Shown here: piece by piece, positions 1-5,771 of the stretch | Position numbering within the stretch: the first letter of the stretch is position 1 | How the letters are laid out: the number at the start of each line of letters is the position of its first letter | Assembly: GCA_026785745.1 (NCBI GenBank) | Contig: JAJAZO010000117.1 | Span: 1 to 9,385, forward strand | Origin: Chitinophagaceae bacterium | GTDB lineage: Bacteria; Bacteroidota; Bacteroidia; Chitinophagales; Chitinophagaceae | Reading direction: 5' to 3' | Length of the DNA: 9,385 nt | Notes under the pieces: generated by a model | Told to the model about the DNA's origin: nothing | Databases searched by the model: none | The model's input: only the letters and a program-made list of their open reading frames with translations | Position numbers and translations under genes: made by a program

Positions 1-285
1 AGATTGGCCTTTATCTGTGGTATCTGTTTCCTTTTGTCTTTTTCCTTGCTGATGCAGGATTGGATAAAGGATGAAAACCTTAAATCAACTATCATTACCA
101 TCGGTTATTTAATGGGAATGATCATTCTTCCGCTGGTCAACCTTTGTTACCTGTTGGTGTTGATTGTTAAAGGAAGGTTGAAGGAGTTTGTACCATGGTG
201 GCTCATCATCGTTAACCTGTTATTTTTAGTGACATTAATCTTTTTTATATTCTATCTCAATGATCCATACTATCATCAAACATAA
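1..285 (+). CDS. Small membrane protein of unknown function, 5' end cut off
   Basis: The reading frame is open from the first base and ends at TAA 283-285, so the true start probably lies outside the window; the TTG at 4-6 is just an internal leucine codon. About 94 residues are visible. They form three hydrophobic stretches, roughly residues 2-17, 29-55 and 65-85, separated by short charged linkers (DWIKDENLK and KGRLKEF), as expected for an inner-membrane protein. The tail is short and polar (NDPYYHQT). I recognise no family motif. It overlaps the start of the transporter gene by 26 bases in another frame, so the two are probably translated from one mRNA. Any link to queuosine precursor uptake is only a guess from position. 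Confidence 0.6.
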   Translation, partial: RLAFICGICFLLSFSLLMQDWIKDENLKSTIITIGYLMGMIILPLVNLCYLLVLIVKGRLKEFVPWWLIIVNLLFLVTLIFFIFYLNDPYYHQT

Positions 286-1057
286 ACCTACCCGATTGTT
301 CATCATACTGGCTGGTATTTTTATCACCAATGCACTGATTGCAGAGTTTATCGGAGTTAAAATATTTTCATTAGAATCTACACTTGGTTTAAAGCCTGTT
401 CAAATTCATTTGTTCGGAGGCACTTACTCTATTAATCTTACCTGCGGCGTATTGTTGTGGCCGGTTGTATTTGTAATGACAGATATTATTAATGAATACT
501 ACGGACAGAAAGGAGTGAAGTTTTTAAGCTGGATGACCATTTGCCTGATCGCTTTTGGTTTTTTAATGGTATTTGGGGCTATTCAAACACAACCAAACGA
601 GTGGTGGATGGGCAGCAAAAAAGAGGTTGGGATTGAAAACATGAGTACAGCTTTTAATGGCATCTATGGCCAGGGATTAGGTATTGTAATCGCTTCTATG
701 ACGGCTTTCCTGGTAGAACAATTGGTAGATGTGTTTGTTTTTCACAAAATAAAAAAGGCAACCGGGGAGAAGAAAATCTGGCTGAGGGCAACAGGTTCTA
801 CGTTGATATCACAGTTAATTGACAGCTTTGTAGTATTGATCATTGCCTTTTATATTTATCCTAAACTGGTAAAGGGACAAGGAGAACCATGGCCTTTTGA
901 TCAATTGATTGCCATTTGTATTGTTAATTACATTTACAAATTTATAGTAGCCATCATTCTTACACCGGTCATTTACCTTGTTCATAACCGTATCGAAAAA
1001 TATCTTGGACATGAACAGGCCGCAGCCATGAAGAAAGCAGCTATGGGAGATGATTAA
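260..1057 (+). CDS. Queuosine precursor transporter, YhhQ/VUT family
   Basis: A 265-residue polytopic inner-membrane protein matching the VUT_1/YhhQ family, whose studied members import the queuosine precursors preQ0 or preQ1 for modification of tRNA position 34. Visible support is the family signature LWPVVFVMTDIINEYYGQK at about residues 66-84, including the conserved T-D-I-x-N-E-x-Y-G block, plus later hydrophobic segments containing LVEQLVDVFVFHKIKK and SQLIDSFVV, which are typical of the family. About six hydrophobic segments are visible. Length is slightly above the usual ~220-250. ATG 260 is the only reasonable start, because the next ATG would remove the first membrane segment; it lies inside the preceding gene, suggesting translational coupling. 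Its TAA overlaps the stop codon of the convergent NUDIX gene. Substrate (preQ0, preQ1 or queuine) cannot be told from sequence. Confidence 0.88.
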   Translation: MIHTIIKHKPTRLFIILAGIFITNALIAEFIGVKIFSLESTLGLKPVQIHLFGGTYSINLTCGVLLWPVVFVMTDIINEYYGQKGVKFLSWMTICLIAFGFLMVFGAIQTQPNEWWMGSKKEVGIENMSTAFNGIYGQGLGIVIASMTAFLVEQLVDVFVFHKIKKATGEKKIWLRATGSTLISQLIDSFVVLIIAFYIYPKLVKGQGEPWPFDQLIAICIVNYIYKFIVAIILTPVIYLVHNRIEKYLGHEQAAAMKKAAMGDD

Positions 1058-1072
1058 AGCTTTTCTTTAATC
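1052..1072. repeat. Inverted repeat spanning two overlapping stop codons
   Basis: A perfect 8-bp inverted repeat GATTAAAG / CTTTAATC with a 5-nt spacer (CTTTT) lies at the junction of two convergent genes. The shared TTAA at 1054-1057 supplies TAA to the transporter on the plus strand and TAA to the NUDIX gene on the minus strand. It could act as a weak bidirectional hairpin, but the stem is AT-rich and there is no clear U-tract, so a true intrinsic terminator is doubtful. Confidence 0.45.
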
Positions 1073-1512
1073 AGGGAGGCAACTACTTTATCTATTGGCA
1101 GCGTTACACTTTCTGCTGAGAAGTCATCCCAATCAATAAGGCGGAATGTTTCCGTTTCTTTGGTTGCTTCGTACACTTTCATTTGCTGTTCATCAAAGTC
1201 AAAGGGTTTGTTTCTCAGCGGGGCTTTTATTTCTTCCAATGCTTTGGCAAAATAATAAATAGAAATGATCTGGTGCTGCGGATTAAAAGCAGATATCTGG
1301 AAATAATCCGTTGTATAAATGTGTTCGCCAATTTCAACTTTCAGATTCATCTCTTCCATAAACTCCCGTTGCAAACAATCTCTTGTTCCTTCGCCAAATT
1401 CTAAACCTCCGCCCGGGAATTTGATAATGTAACTGCCCCGGATTAATTCATCACTAACCAGCACCTGGTTGCGTTCATTAATAAGAATGCCGTAAACTCT
1501 TAGATTGAACAT
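1054..1512 (-). CDS. NUDIX hydrolase
   Basis: A 152-residue cytoplasmic NUDIX-fold pyrophosphatase that should cleave a nucleoside diphosphate linked to another group (NDP-X), with divalent metal. The NUDIX box G-x5-E-x7-R-E-U-x-E-E-x-G-U is visible at residues 35-57: G35, E41, R49-E50, E53-E54, with the metal-binding REFMEE core intact. The usual glycine near the end of the box is asparagine (N56). Length is typical for a single-domain NUDIX protein. ATG 1510-1512 starts directly on the first beta strand (FNLRVYGILINERNQVLV), a normal beginning. Only 6 nt separate it from the corA stop, so it is likely the second gene of a corA-nudix transcript. The C terminus ends in the stop overlap with the convergent transporter gene. 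The substrate cannot be predicted. Confidence 0.88.
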   Translation of the reverse strand: MFNLRVYGILINERNQVLVSDELIRGSYIIKFPGGGLEFGEGTRDCLQREFMEEMNLKVEIGEHIYTTDYFQISAFNPQHQIISIYYFAKALEEIKAPLRNKPFDFDEQQMKVYEATKETETFRLIDWDDFSAESVTLPIDKVVASLIKEKL

Positions 1513-1518
1513 TAGGCG

Positions 1519-2457
1519 TTAAAAAATTTTCTTGCGAAAGAAATACCAGCCAATAATAAGAGCTATGCCCAATGATAGAAAGGCGACAATATAAAAGGCA
1601 TACTTCGAATGTTCAAATCCGCTGGGCACATTCATACCAAACAAGCTGGCAATCAGTACGGGAAAGGTGAGAACAATGGTGATTACCGCCAGTCTTTTCA
1701 AAACCTGGTTCTGGTTATTGGCAATAATACTGGCAAAAGCATCAAGGGTGCTGCTCAATATGTTGGTATAAATATTAGACATCTCAAGGGCCTGTGAATT
1801 ATCAACAATAAGGTCATTCAAAAATTCTTGTTCATCTTCTGTAAGGGCCAGAAAATTAGTCCGCTCCATCTTCATCATCAGCATTTCGTTGGAACGAAGA
1901 GCTGTAACAAGATACACAAGGCTTTTTTGTATCCGCATCAGTTCTAATAAATGCTCATTCCGGCTTGAATCATACAATTGTTGTTCAAATGTGTTACGAC
2001 GCTGATTAATTTCTTTCAGGTGTTCCATGAAATTCTGAACAATTTTTTCAAAAATCTTTAATACCATCATATTCCGTTTATCCGGGTGGCGGTTTTGAAA
2101 AGTATTCAGAAATTTTTTGATAGCCGTATTTTCAAATGAGTTAACCGTTACAATCTGGTTGTGAGTAAGGATGATGCATATTGGAATGGTGATGTAATAC
2201 GCATCACTTTCATTAAAGGAATTGTTTTCTGTGGGTGTTTTGATAACAATCAGCTTTACATTATCATCCTCTTCAAAACGGCTTCTTTCGTCTATGTCTA
2301 ATGAGTCGGTTAAAAAGTCAATAGGAATATCTAAGGCAGTAGATAATTCAGAAAATTCTTCCTGTTTCAGTGGTGGTAATACGTTTACCCAAACCCCGTT
2401 TTCGGGTTTGTCTATTTCCACTGTTTTTTGGTCGATATTTTTGAAGTACTGAATCAT
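1519..2457 (-). CDS. corA: CorA-family magnesium (Mg2+/Co2+) channel
   Basis: A 312-residue CorA-type divalent cation channel, expected to form a homopentamer in the inner membrane for Mg2+ uptake. The layout is classic. A soluble N-terminal alpha/beta domain covers about residues 1-130. A long helical section (about 135-255, charged and coiled-coil-like, with FEKIVQNFMEHLKEINQRR) forms the stalk helix. Two membrane helices follow at about 255-273 and 286-307. The selectivity motif GMN sits at 274-276, in FGMNVPSG, directly after the first membrane helix. A basic tail (FFRKKIF) ends the protein on the cytoplasmic side. Length matches the family. A candidate TAnnTTTG promoter box (as TACCTTTG) lies about 40 bp upstream inside a palindrome. 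The NUDIX gene follows after 6 nt, so the two are probably co-transcribed. Confidence 0.93.
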   Translation of the reverse strand: MIQYFKNIDQKTVEIDKPENGVWVNVLPPLKQEEFSELSTALDIPIDFLTDSLDIDERSRFEEDDNVKLIVIKTPTENNSFNESDAYYITIPICIILTHNQIVTVNSFENTAIKKFLNTFQNRHPDKRNMMVLKIFEKIVQNFMEHLKEINQRRNTFEQQLYDSSRNEHLLELMRIQKSLVYLVTALRSNEMLMMKMERTNFLALTEDEQEFLNDLIVDNSQALEMSNIYTNILSSTLDAFASIIANNQNQVLKRLAVITIVLTFPVLIASLFGMNVPSGFEHSKYAFYIVAFLSLGIALIIGWYFFRKKIF

Positions 2458-2490
2458 TAATTGCCGCCTGACTTCATAAGCATTTCAGCA

Positions 2491-2512
2491 GGCAGGCAAA
2501 GGTAAGCCTGCC
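2491..2512. repeat. GC-rich palindrome in the corA upstream region
   Basis: A 7-bp perfect inverted repeat (GGCAGGC / GCCTGCC) with an 8-nt loop stands out in an otherwise AT-rich gap between the DinB-family gene and corA. It looks like the GC-rich palindromic repeats scattered between genes in many Bacteroidota genomes. It could fold in the mRNA and help end the dapF-DinB transcript, but on the minus strand it is not followed by a U-run, so it is not a standard terminator. Confidence 0.5.
2497..2504 (-). promoter_or_regulatory. Candidate -7 box for corA-nudix
   Basis: Read on the minus strand the sequence is TACCTTTG, a full match to the Bacteroidota sigma-factor -7 consensus TAnnTTTG, about 40 bp before the corA start codon. 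I see no TTG -33 element about 20 bp further upstream, and the box overlaps the palindrome, so the call is tentative. Confidence 0.3.
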
Positions 2513-2562
2513 CGACTTTTATTTTAAAAAATTATTATGTTCAGCCGACCGCAGGTTCAGAT

Positions 2563-3105
2563 TCAATCGTTCAATCTTTCCTTAACAATGTTAAGATGAT
2601 GCACAGTATGATAAATGGTAAAATAACCTAATTCACGGAGAGTGATCTTCCCTAATAAAGGATGCGGGGCAAGATATTTGTCAAGTTGCTGATCATCCCA
2701 GTTTTTTTGTATAGCAAATTCAAGTTTCTCCATTGCTGTTTTGAATATATGAAGAATTTTTTCTTTTCCTTCTTTTGCTAAAACCGGGTTTGCAATAAAT
2801 CTTCCGCTGGCACGGCCACCTTGTTCCAGTTTCAATGTATACTTAGCTACCAGTTCATCATAACTCCGGGAGGGGCGGTTGGGTTTGCCGGCATAAAGCC
2901 GCACCATAAATTTCGGAAGGCGATAAGCCAGCTTTGTCATATTTGCAGAAGTGGTAAGATGAGTTACATTTTGTGCAACCGACCATTTTGCTGCGGGTTG
3001 GCGAAAAAATAGTTGATCAGTGATGGTGGAACAAAAAGAAGCGAACTCATTTGAAATCACTTTCAGTTGCTTAAGTATTTCTTCTTTGGATAAAATTTCC
3101 GGCAT
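2563..3105 (-). CDS. DinB-superfamily protein
   Basis: A 180-residue protein with the DinB/YfiT-like four-helix-bundle fold. These proteins usually bind a metal through three histidines; some are thiol transferases, and most are uncharacterised. The likely metal ligands are H49 in the typical motif WSVAQNVTHL (41-50) and the C-terminal H-x3-H pair H166/H170 in YHTVHHLNIV. The W-S-x-x-x-x-x-x-H-L pattern and the HxxHH end are good family signatures. Length is normal. The start codon is 3 nt after the dapF stop, so it is very probably translated from the dapF mRNA, although nothing links it biochemically to diaminopimelate. The basic stretch KLAYRLPKFMVRLYAGKPNR around residues 58-77 is seen in many Bacteroidota members. 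The substrate is unknown. Confidence 0.82.
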   Translation of the reverse strand: MPEILSKEEILKQLKVISNEFASFCSTITDQLFFRQPAAKWSVAQNVTHLTTSANMTKLAYRLPKFMVRLYAGKPNRPSRSYDELVAKYTLKLEQGGRASGRFIANPVLAKEGKEKILHIFKTAMEKLEFAIQKNWDDQQLDKYLAPHPLLGKITLRELGYFTIYHTVHHLNIVKERLND

Positions 3106-3108
3106 AGG

Positions 3109-3897
3109 TTATTTTAATTGAACAGTTCCTTCATAAACTTTTTCGGCAGGGCCGCAAAGCCAGATGTTTTCATATTTATTATCATCAATACGGTCAAACT
3201 CCACACTAAGTGTGCCGCCTAATGTTTTTACTTCCACATCATTAAATCCGTTTTCATTATGATAGCAGACAAGGGCTGCTGCAGTTACACCGGTTCCACA
3301 GGAGTAGGTTTCATCTTCCACGCCTCTTTCATAGGTCCGGACGATTATTTTATCAGCTTCGCTTAATTGTTCTGTGAAATTTACGTTTATACCTTCTTCT
3401 TCAAATTCTTTACTATGCCTTATCTCACTTCCTTTTTTAAAAACATCCATCTCCATTACGTTTGTCACCAGTTTTATGTAATGAGGTGACCCTGTATCAA
3501 GAATAAAATCATTGTGAAATTTTCTGATATTTTTTACATCTTTTATTTTTATAGAAACGATGCCATCCATATCTATCTCTGCTTCATGCACTCCATCCGA
3601 AGCAAGGAAACGATATACTTCCCGGTGGATGCCAAGGTGGTAGGCAAATTTTGTCATACAGCGACCGCCGTTACCACACATGGTTCCTACTTTGCCGTCT
3701 GCATTATAATATTTCATTTCAAAATCAAAATCCCTTTTTTCATTCAGCAGCATCAGGCCATCGGCACCGATGCCAAACCGCCTGTCGCAGAGTTTATGGA
3801 TTTGTTCTGTGGTCAGTGCTGAGTATTCGTTTTTTCTGTTGTCGGCAATGATAAAATCATTCCCGGTTCCATGGTACTTATAAAAATGAAATGTCAT
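3109..3897 (-). CDS. dapF: Diaminopimelate epimerase
   Basis: A 262-residue cytoplasmic, cofactor-independent epimerase converting LL-2,6-diaminopimelate to the meso form, the penultimate step to lysine and the source of the peptidoglycan cross-linking residue. Both halves of the pseudo-symmetric fold are present. The N-terminal YHGTGNDFI motif is at 8-16. The first catalytic cysteine, C74, lies in MCGNGGRC (73-80). The second, C200, lies in SCGTG (199-203), preceded by the substrate-binding RTYERGVEDET run (187-197). Length fits the family. ATG 3895-3897 is supported because FHFYKYHGTGND is the normal N terminus. It lies 18 nt after a four-helix-bundle gene and 3 nt before the DinB-family gene, so it may be read from the uridine phosphorylase side or from a promoter inside the four-helix-bundle region. 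No other dap genes are in the window. Confidence 0.96.
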   Translation of the reverse strand: MTFHFYKYHGTGNDFIIADNRKNEYSALTTEQIHKLCDRRFGIGADGLMLLNEKRDFDFEMKYYNADGKVGTMCGNGGRCMTKFAYHLGIHREVYRFLASDGVHEAEIDMDGIVSIKIKDVKNIRKFHNDFILDTGSPHYIKLVTNVMEMDVFKKGSEIRHSKEFEEEGINVNFTEQLSEADKIIVRTYERGVEDETYSCGTGVTAAALVCYHNENGFNDVEVKTLGGTLSVEFDRIDDNKYENIWLCGPAEKVYEGTVQLK

Positions 3898-3915
3898 ACG
3901 GCAAATAGGGTTTAG

Positions 3916-4287
3916 TTAGTGGCCAGTAGGTTGACGAAGGTTCTCAATCATTTTACTTAGCATCCTGAATGTTGATTCAAGGTATTGTTCCAATTCCTGC
4001 ATTTGTCCATTTTGATAGTATTCTAAAACAATTGCTATTTCAAATTGAGTATTCATTTCAACTAATGAACTTCTTGATATTTCGTAAAATCGTTTTTTTT
4101 CTGTTTTTGAGATTCTTGATGCTCCCTCAGCCAGGTTACTGCAAACTGAAACAGCAGCTCGCCTGATTTGCGAAATAAGAACATTTTGCTCTTCTTTGGG
4201 AAACATTCGTGTAGCCGCATACACTTCTTTTATCAGCTTTAGGGATATTTGATACACATCCAGTTTTTTGTGTGATAGATTTAGCAT
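3916..4287 (-). CDS. Four-helix-bundle protein, 23S rRNA intervening-sequence type
   Basis: A 123-residue, mostly helical protein of the family first noticed in intervening sequences of 23S rRNA genes (often labelled four helix bundle or S23 protein). Recognisable parts are the start LSHKKLDVYQISLKLIKEVY, the central ISQIRRAAVSVCSNLAEGASR (about 39-59), which is the family hallmark R-R-A-x-x-S-x-x-x-N-x-A-E-G, and the following FYEISRSSLVEMNTQFEIA block. No catalytic residues are known, and the function is unknown, possibly RNA-related. Here it is not in an rRNA gene but between a uridine phosphorylase gene (66 nt before) and dapF (18 nt after). Members of this family are scattered singly in Bacteroidota genomes, which suggests dispersal by an unknown route. 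The C terminus is short and polar (QPTGH). Confidence 0.87.
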   Translation of the reverse strand: MLNLSHKKLDVYQISLKLIKEVYAATRMFPKEEQNVLISQIRRAAVSVCSNLAEGASRISKTEKKRFYEISRSSLVEMNTQFEIAIVLEYYQNGQMQELEQYLESTFRMLSKMIENLRQPTGH

Positions 4288-4353
4288 ATTCTAAAGTTTG
4301 GTTTTTTTTCGGGGTCTATTCCCTTTTACTTCTTGCCATTTCCTACTTGCCTC
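4288..4353. other. Degenerate short-repeat spacer before the four-helix-bundle gene
   Basis: This 66-bp gap contains loosely repeated units on the plus strand (ACTTCTTGCC, then ATTTCCTACTTGCCTC) plus an 8-T run. From memory, simple degenerate spacers of this kind are often seen beside four-helix-bundle genes in Bacteroidota. I see no clear promoter or terminator in it. Confidence 0.3.
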
Positions 4354-5232
4354 TTAGATATTTTCTGAAAATATTTGTAAAAATTTTTGAATCAGTTTTT
4401 CAACGGTAGCTTTTCCATCTTTTGAAAAATCTTTTTGAACCCTGTTAGCGACAATTGCATTTACTGCAAGACAACTATGTCCCAGTAATTTTCCTAAACC
4501 ATAGATGGCCGAAGTTTCCATTTCAAAATTAGTGATACGGTGCTGACCAAAACGGAAATCAGTAAGCCGGTTAATAAGATTTGGATTACTGATACCTAAT
4601 CGTAATATTCTTCCTTGTGGCCCGTAGAAGCCTGGACAGGTAACGGTTATACCCTGGTGAAAATCTTTTACAAAATGTTTTATTAATGATGCAGCACCGC
4701 TGCTGATGTATGGATAGCCAATTTGCCCATGTATTTGTGTATGCGTTACAAAAGAATGCAACAACTGTTGTTCTGCATCATTTTGTTCGTGACGGTAAAA
4801 GTTTAATAAATTATCAACTCCAAGTCCATGTGTAGATGCCACAAAACTATCAACAGGAATATCGGCCTGCAACGAACCAGATGTGCCGATGCGGACAATA
4901 TTCAGTGATTTTAATTCTTTTTTTATTTCTCTTGTTGTAAAATCAATATTAACGAGGGCATCCAGCTCATTTAATACAATATCTATATTATCCGGGCCGA
5001 TGCCGGATGATAAAACGGTCAGTCTTTTCTTTCCTACATAACCTGTATGGGAGATAAATTCACGGTGTTGCCTTTTTACCTCAACAGAATCAAAATGTTT
5101 ACTTACCTCTTTTACCCTGTCAGGATCGCCTACAGTGATAACAGTGCCGGCTATTTCTTCCGGACGAAGGTCAAGATGGTAAATAGCACCACGGGGATTA
5201 ATAATCAATTCCGATTCTGGAATACGGCTCAT
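4354..5232 (-). CDS. Nucleoside phosphorylase, probably uridine phosphorylase
   Basis: A 292-residue enzyme of the PNP/UDP phosphorylase family I, likely cleaving uridine with phosphate to uracil and ribose-1-phosphate in pyrimidine salvage. Supporting motifs are VGDPDRV at 34-40 (phosphate-binding loop), SSGIGPDNIDIVLNEL at about 75-90, RIGTSGSLQ at 114-122 (ribose/phosphate site), FYGPQGR at 202-208 (compare FYAPQGR of E. coli Udp, involved in uracil recognition) and NFEMETSAIYGL at 235-246 (the glutamate that binds ribose hydroxyls). Length is longer than E. coli Udp (253) and fits the Bacteroidota version. ATG 5230-5232 leaves a plausible N terminus (SRIPESELIINPRGAIYHL). It is divergent from the tRNA-Cys gene and may head the minus-strand gene run. 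Substrate assignment over other nucleosides is likely, not certain. Confidence 0.87.
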   Translation of the reverse strand: MSRIPESELIINPRGAIYHLDLRPEEIAGTVITVGDPDRVKEVSKHFDSVEVKRQHREFISHTGYVGKKRLTVLSSGIGPDNIDIVLNELDALVNIDFTTREIKKELKSLNIVRIGTSGSLQADIPVDSFVASTHGLGVDNLLNFYRHEQNDAEQQLLHSFVTHTQIHGQIGYPYISSGAASLIKHFVKDFHQGITVTCPGFYGPQGRILRLGISNPNLINRLTDFRFGQHRITNFEMETSAIYGLGKLLGHSCLAVNAIVANRVQKDFSKDGKATVEKLIQKFLQIFSENI

Positions 5233-5271
5233 TTTTCAATGTTTAAGTGAAATGAAATTGGGTAAAAAACG

Positions 5272-5279
5272 TATATTTG
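5272..5279 (+). promoter_or_regulatory. Bacteroidota-type -7 promoter box for the tRNA-Cys transcript
   Basis: TATATTTG matches the TAnnTTTG consensus completely and faces the tRNA-Cys gene. Initiation a few bases downstream would give a leader of about 105 nt before the tRNA 5' end. A clear TTG -33 element at the usual spacing is not visible, so this rests on the -7 box alone. Confidence 0.5.
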
Positions 5280-5295
5280 CCACCTTTCAGGTTCA

Positions 5296-5313
5296 TTCCG
5301 ATAAAGGTCGGGA
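5296..5313. repeat. Small hairpin in the tRNA leader
   Basis: TTCCGA and TCGGGA can pair (one wobble) around a 6-nt loop (TAAAGG). It begins about 17 bp after the proposed -7 box, so it would sit close to the 5' end of the tRNA precursor. It may be a short palindromic repeat unit rather than a regulatory element. Confidence 0.35.
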
Positions 5314-5350
5314 CTAAAATTTATAATCTGAAATAGTTAATAAAAATGGT

Positions 5351-5380
5351 TCTGTGTCCGCCATCTGGCGGATAGACAGA
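5351..5380. repeat. Strong hairpin just upstream of tRNA-Cys
   Basis: The core TCCGCC / GGCGGA (6 bp, loop ATCT) is extended by TCTGT / ACAGA after a small internal bulge (G opposite TAG), giving 11 pairs in total. It lies 10 bp before the mature tRNA. It might help 5' processing, or be an interspersed GC-rich palindrome of the kind common in this phylum; a count across the genome would decide. Confidence 0.55.
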
Positions 5381-5390
5381 ATCAAGAAAT

Positions 5391-5461
5391 GGTCCTGTGG
5401 CCGAGTGGCTAGGCAAAGCTCTGCAAAAGCTTCTACAGCGGTTCGAATCCGCTCGGGACCT
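5391..5461 (+). tRNA. tRNA-Cys (anticodon GCA)
   Basis: A complete cloverleaf can be drawn by hand. The acceptor stem is GGTCCTG (5391-5397) with CGGGACC (5454-5460), with one G-U pair. The D stem GCC/GGC is 5400-5402 with 5412-5414. The anticodon stem AAGCT/AGCTT is 5416-5420 with 5428-5432, all paired, and the loop is CTGCAAA, giving anticodon GCA at 5423-5425 after the invariant T33. The T stem AGCGG/CCGCT is 5437-5441 with 5449-5453, around the loop TTCGAAT. The discriminator base is T (5461), the U73 identity element of cysteine tRNAs. CCA is not encoded, so it must be added after transcription. A strong terminator follows 11 bp later, indicating a single-tRNA transcript. Confidence 0.97.
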
Positions 5462-5472
5462 CTATAAAACAG

Positions 5473-5499
5473 AGGCTGTCCAAAGGGGCAGCCTTTTTT
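5473..5499 (+). terminator. Intrinsic terminator of the tRNA-Cys gene
   Basis: AGGCTGTCC (5473-5481) pairs with GGGCAGCCT (5486-5494), 9 bp including one G-U, around the loop AAAG, and is followed by a run of T to 5499. It sits 11 bp after the tRNA. The T-run also contains the stop codon (TTA on the plus strand, 5498-5500) of the oncoming DUF433 gene on the other strand. Confidence 0.9.
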
Positions 5500-5707
5500 A
5501 TTGCCTGTTAGAAAATGCTAAAGCGCAATTCAACAATGCAATTGCCTTTTCCTTCGTTACGGTAGGAAAGTCTTCTAAAAACTGGTTAAGAGATATACCA
5601 GCTTCAAGATGGTCAAATAAGGTTTCGACTGGCACTCGGGTATGTTTAAAAACGGTTTGTTCGCCTAAGATTTCGCTATCTATTGTTATGATTTCCCTGA
5701 TGTCCAT
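5498..5707 (-). CDS. DUF433 protein, copy A (putative antitoxin or DNA-binding)
   Basis: A 69-residue DUF433 protein (COG2442), a small helix-turn-helix-like family often found as the antitoxin-like partner of DUF5615 PIN-like proteins. The recognisable core is the strand DSEILGEQTVFKHTRVPVETLFDHLEAG with the typical R-[IV]-P-V-E-x-L-[FL] turn (residues 24-31), then ISLNQFLEDFPTVTKEKAIALL, the predicted helical part. No DUF5615 gene lies downstream; the frame ends in the terminator of tRNA-Cys. The last ~13 residues (CALAFSNRQ...) differ from copy B, whose coding DNA is otherwise about 92% identical. Start ATG 5705-5707 matches copy B exactly, including the TTTTTAAAATTACA before it. A perfect AAAAGGAGGTG lies 20 nt before the ATG, too far for normal use. 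It is divergent from the PIN gene, with a 64-bp shared upstream region. Confidence 0.82.
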   Translation of the reverse strand: MDIREIITIDSEILGEQTVFKHTRVPVETLFDHLEAGISLNQFLEDFPTVTKEKAIALLNCALAFSNRQ

Positions 5708-5720
5708 TTTTAAAATTACA
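5539..5720. repeat. Direct repeat, left copy (182 bp)
   Basis: Aligned by eye without gaps to 6511-6692, with 167 of 182 positions identical. It covers most of DUF433 copy A plus 13 bases before its start codon. Similarity stops abruptly on the upstream side and fades on the downstream side. Confidence 0.93.
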
Positions 5721-5771
5721 AAGGATGCACCTCCTTTTCATGCAATACAGGGTTTATTCGTAAATTAGCTC

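Noticed and set aside
2571..2580. Short tandem TTCAATC units near the DinB gene end
   Set aside because: Two units only, partly coding; likely chance.
5397..5768. A 123-codon plus-strand reading frame through the tRNA, terminator and DUF433 copy A
   Set aside because: It begins inside tRNA-Cys and runs antisense to DUF433 copy A; the translation has no protein-like features and the real features explain the stretch.
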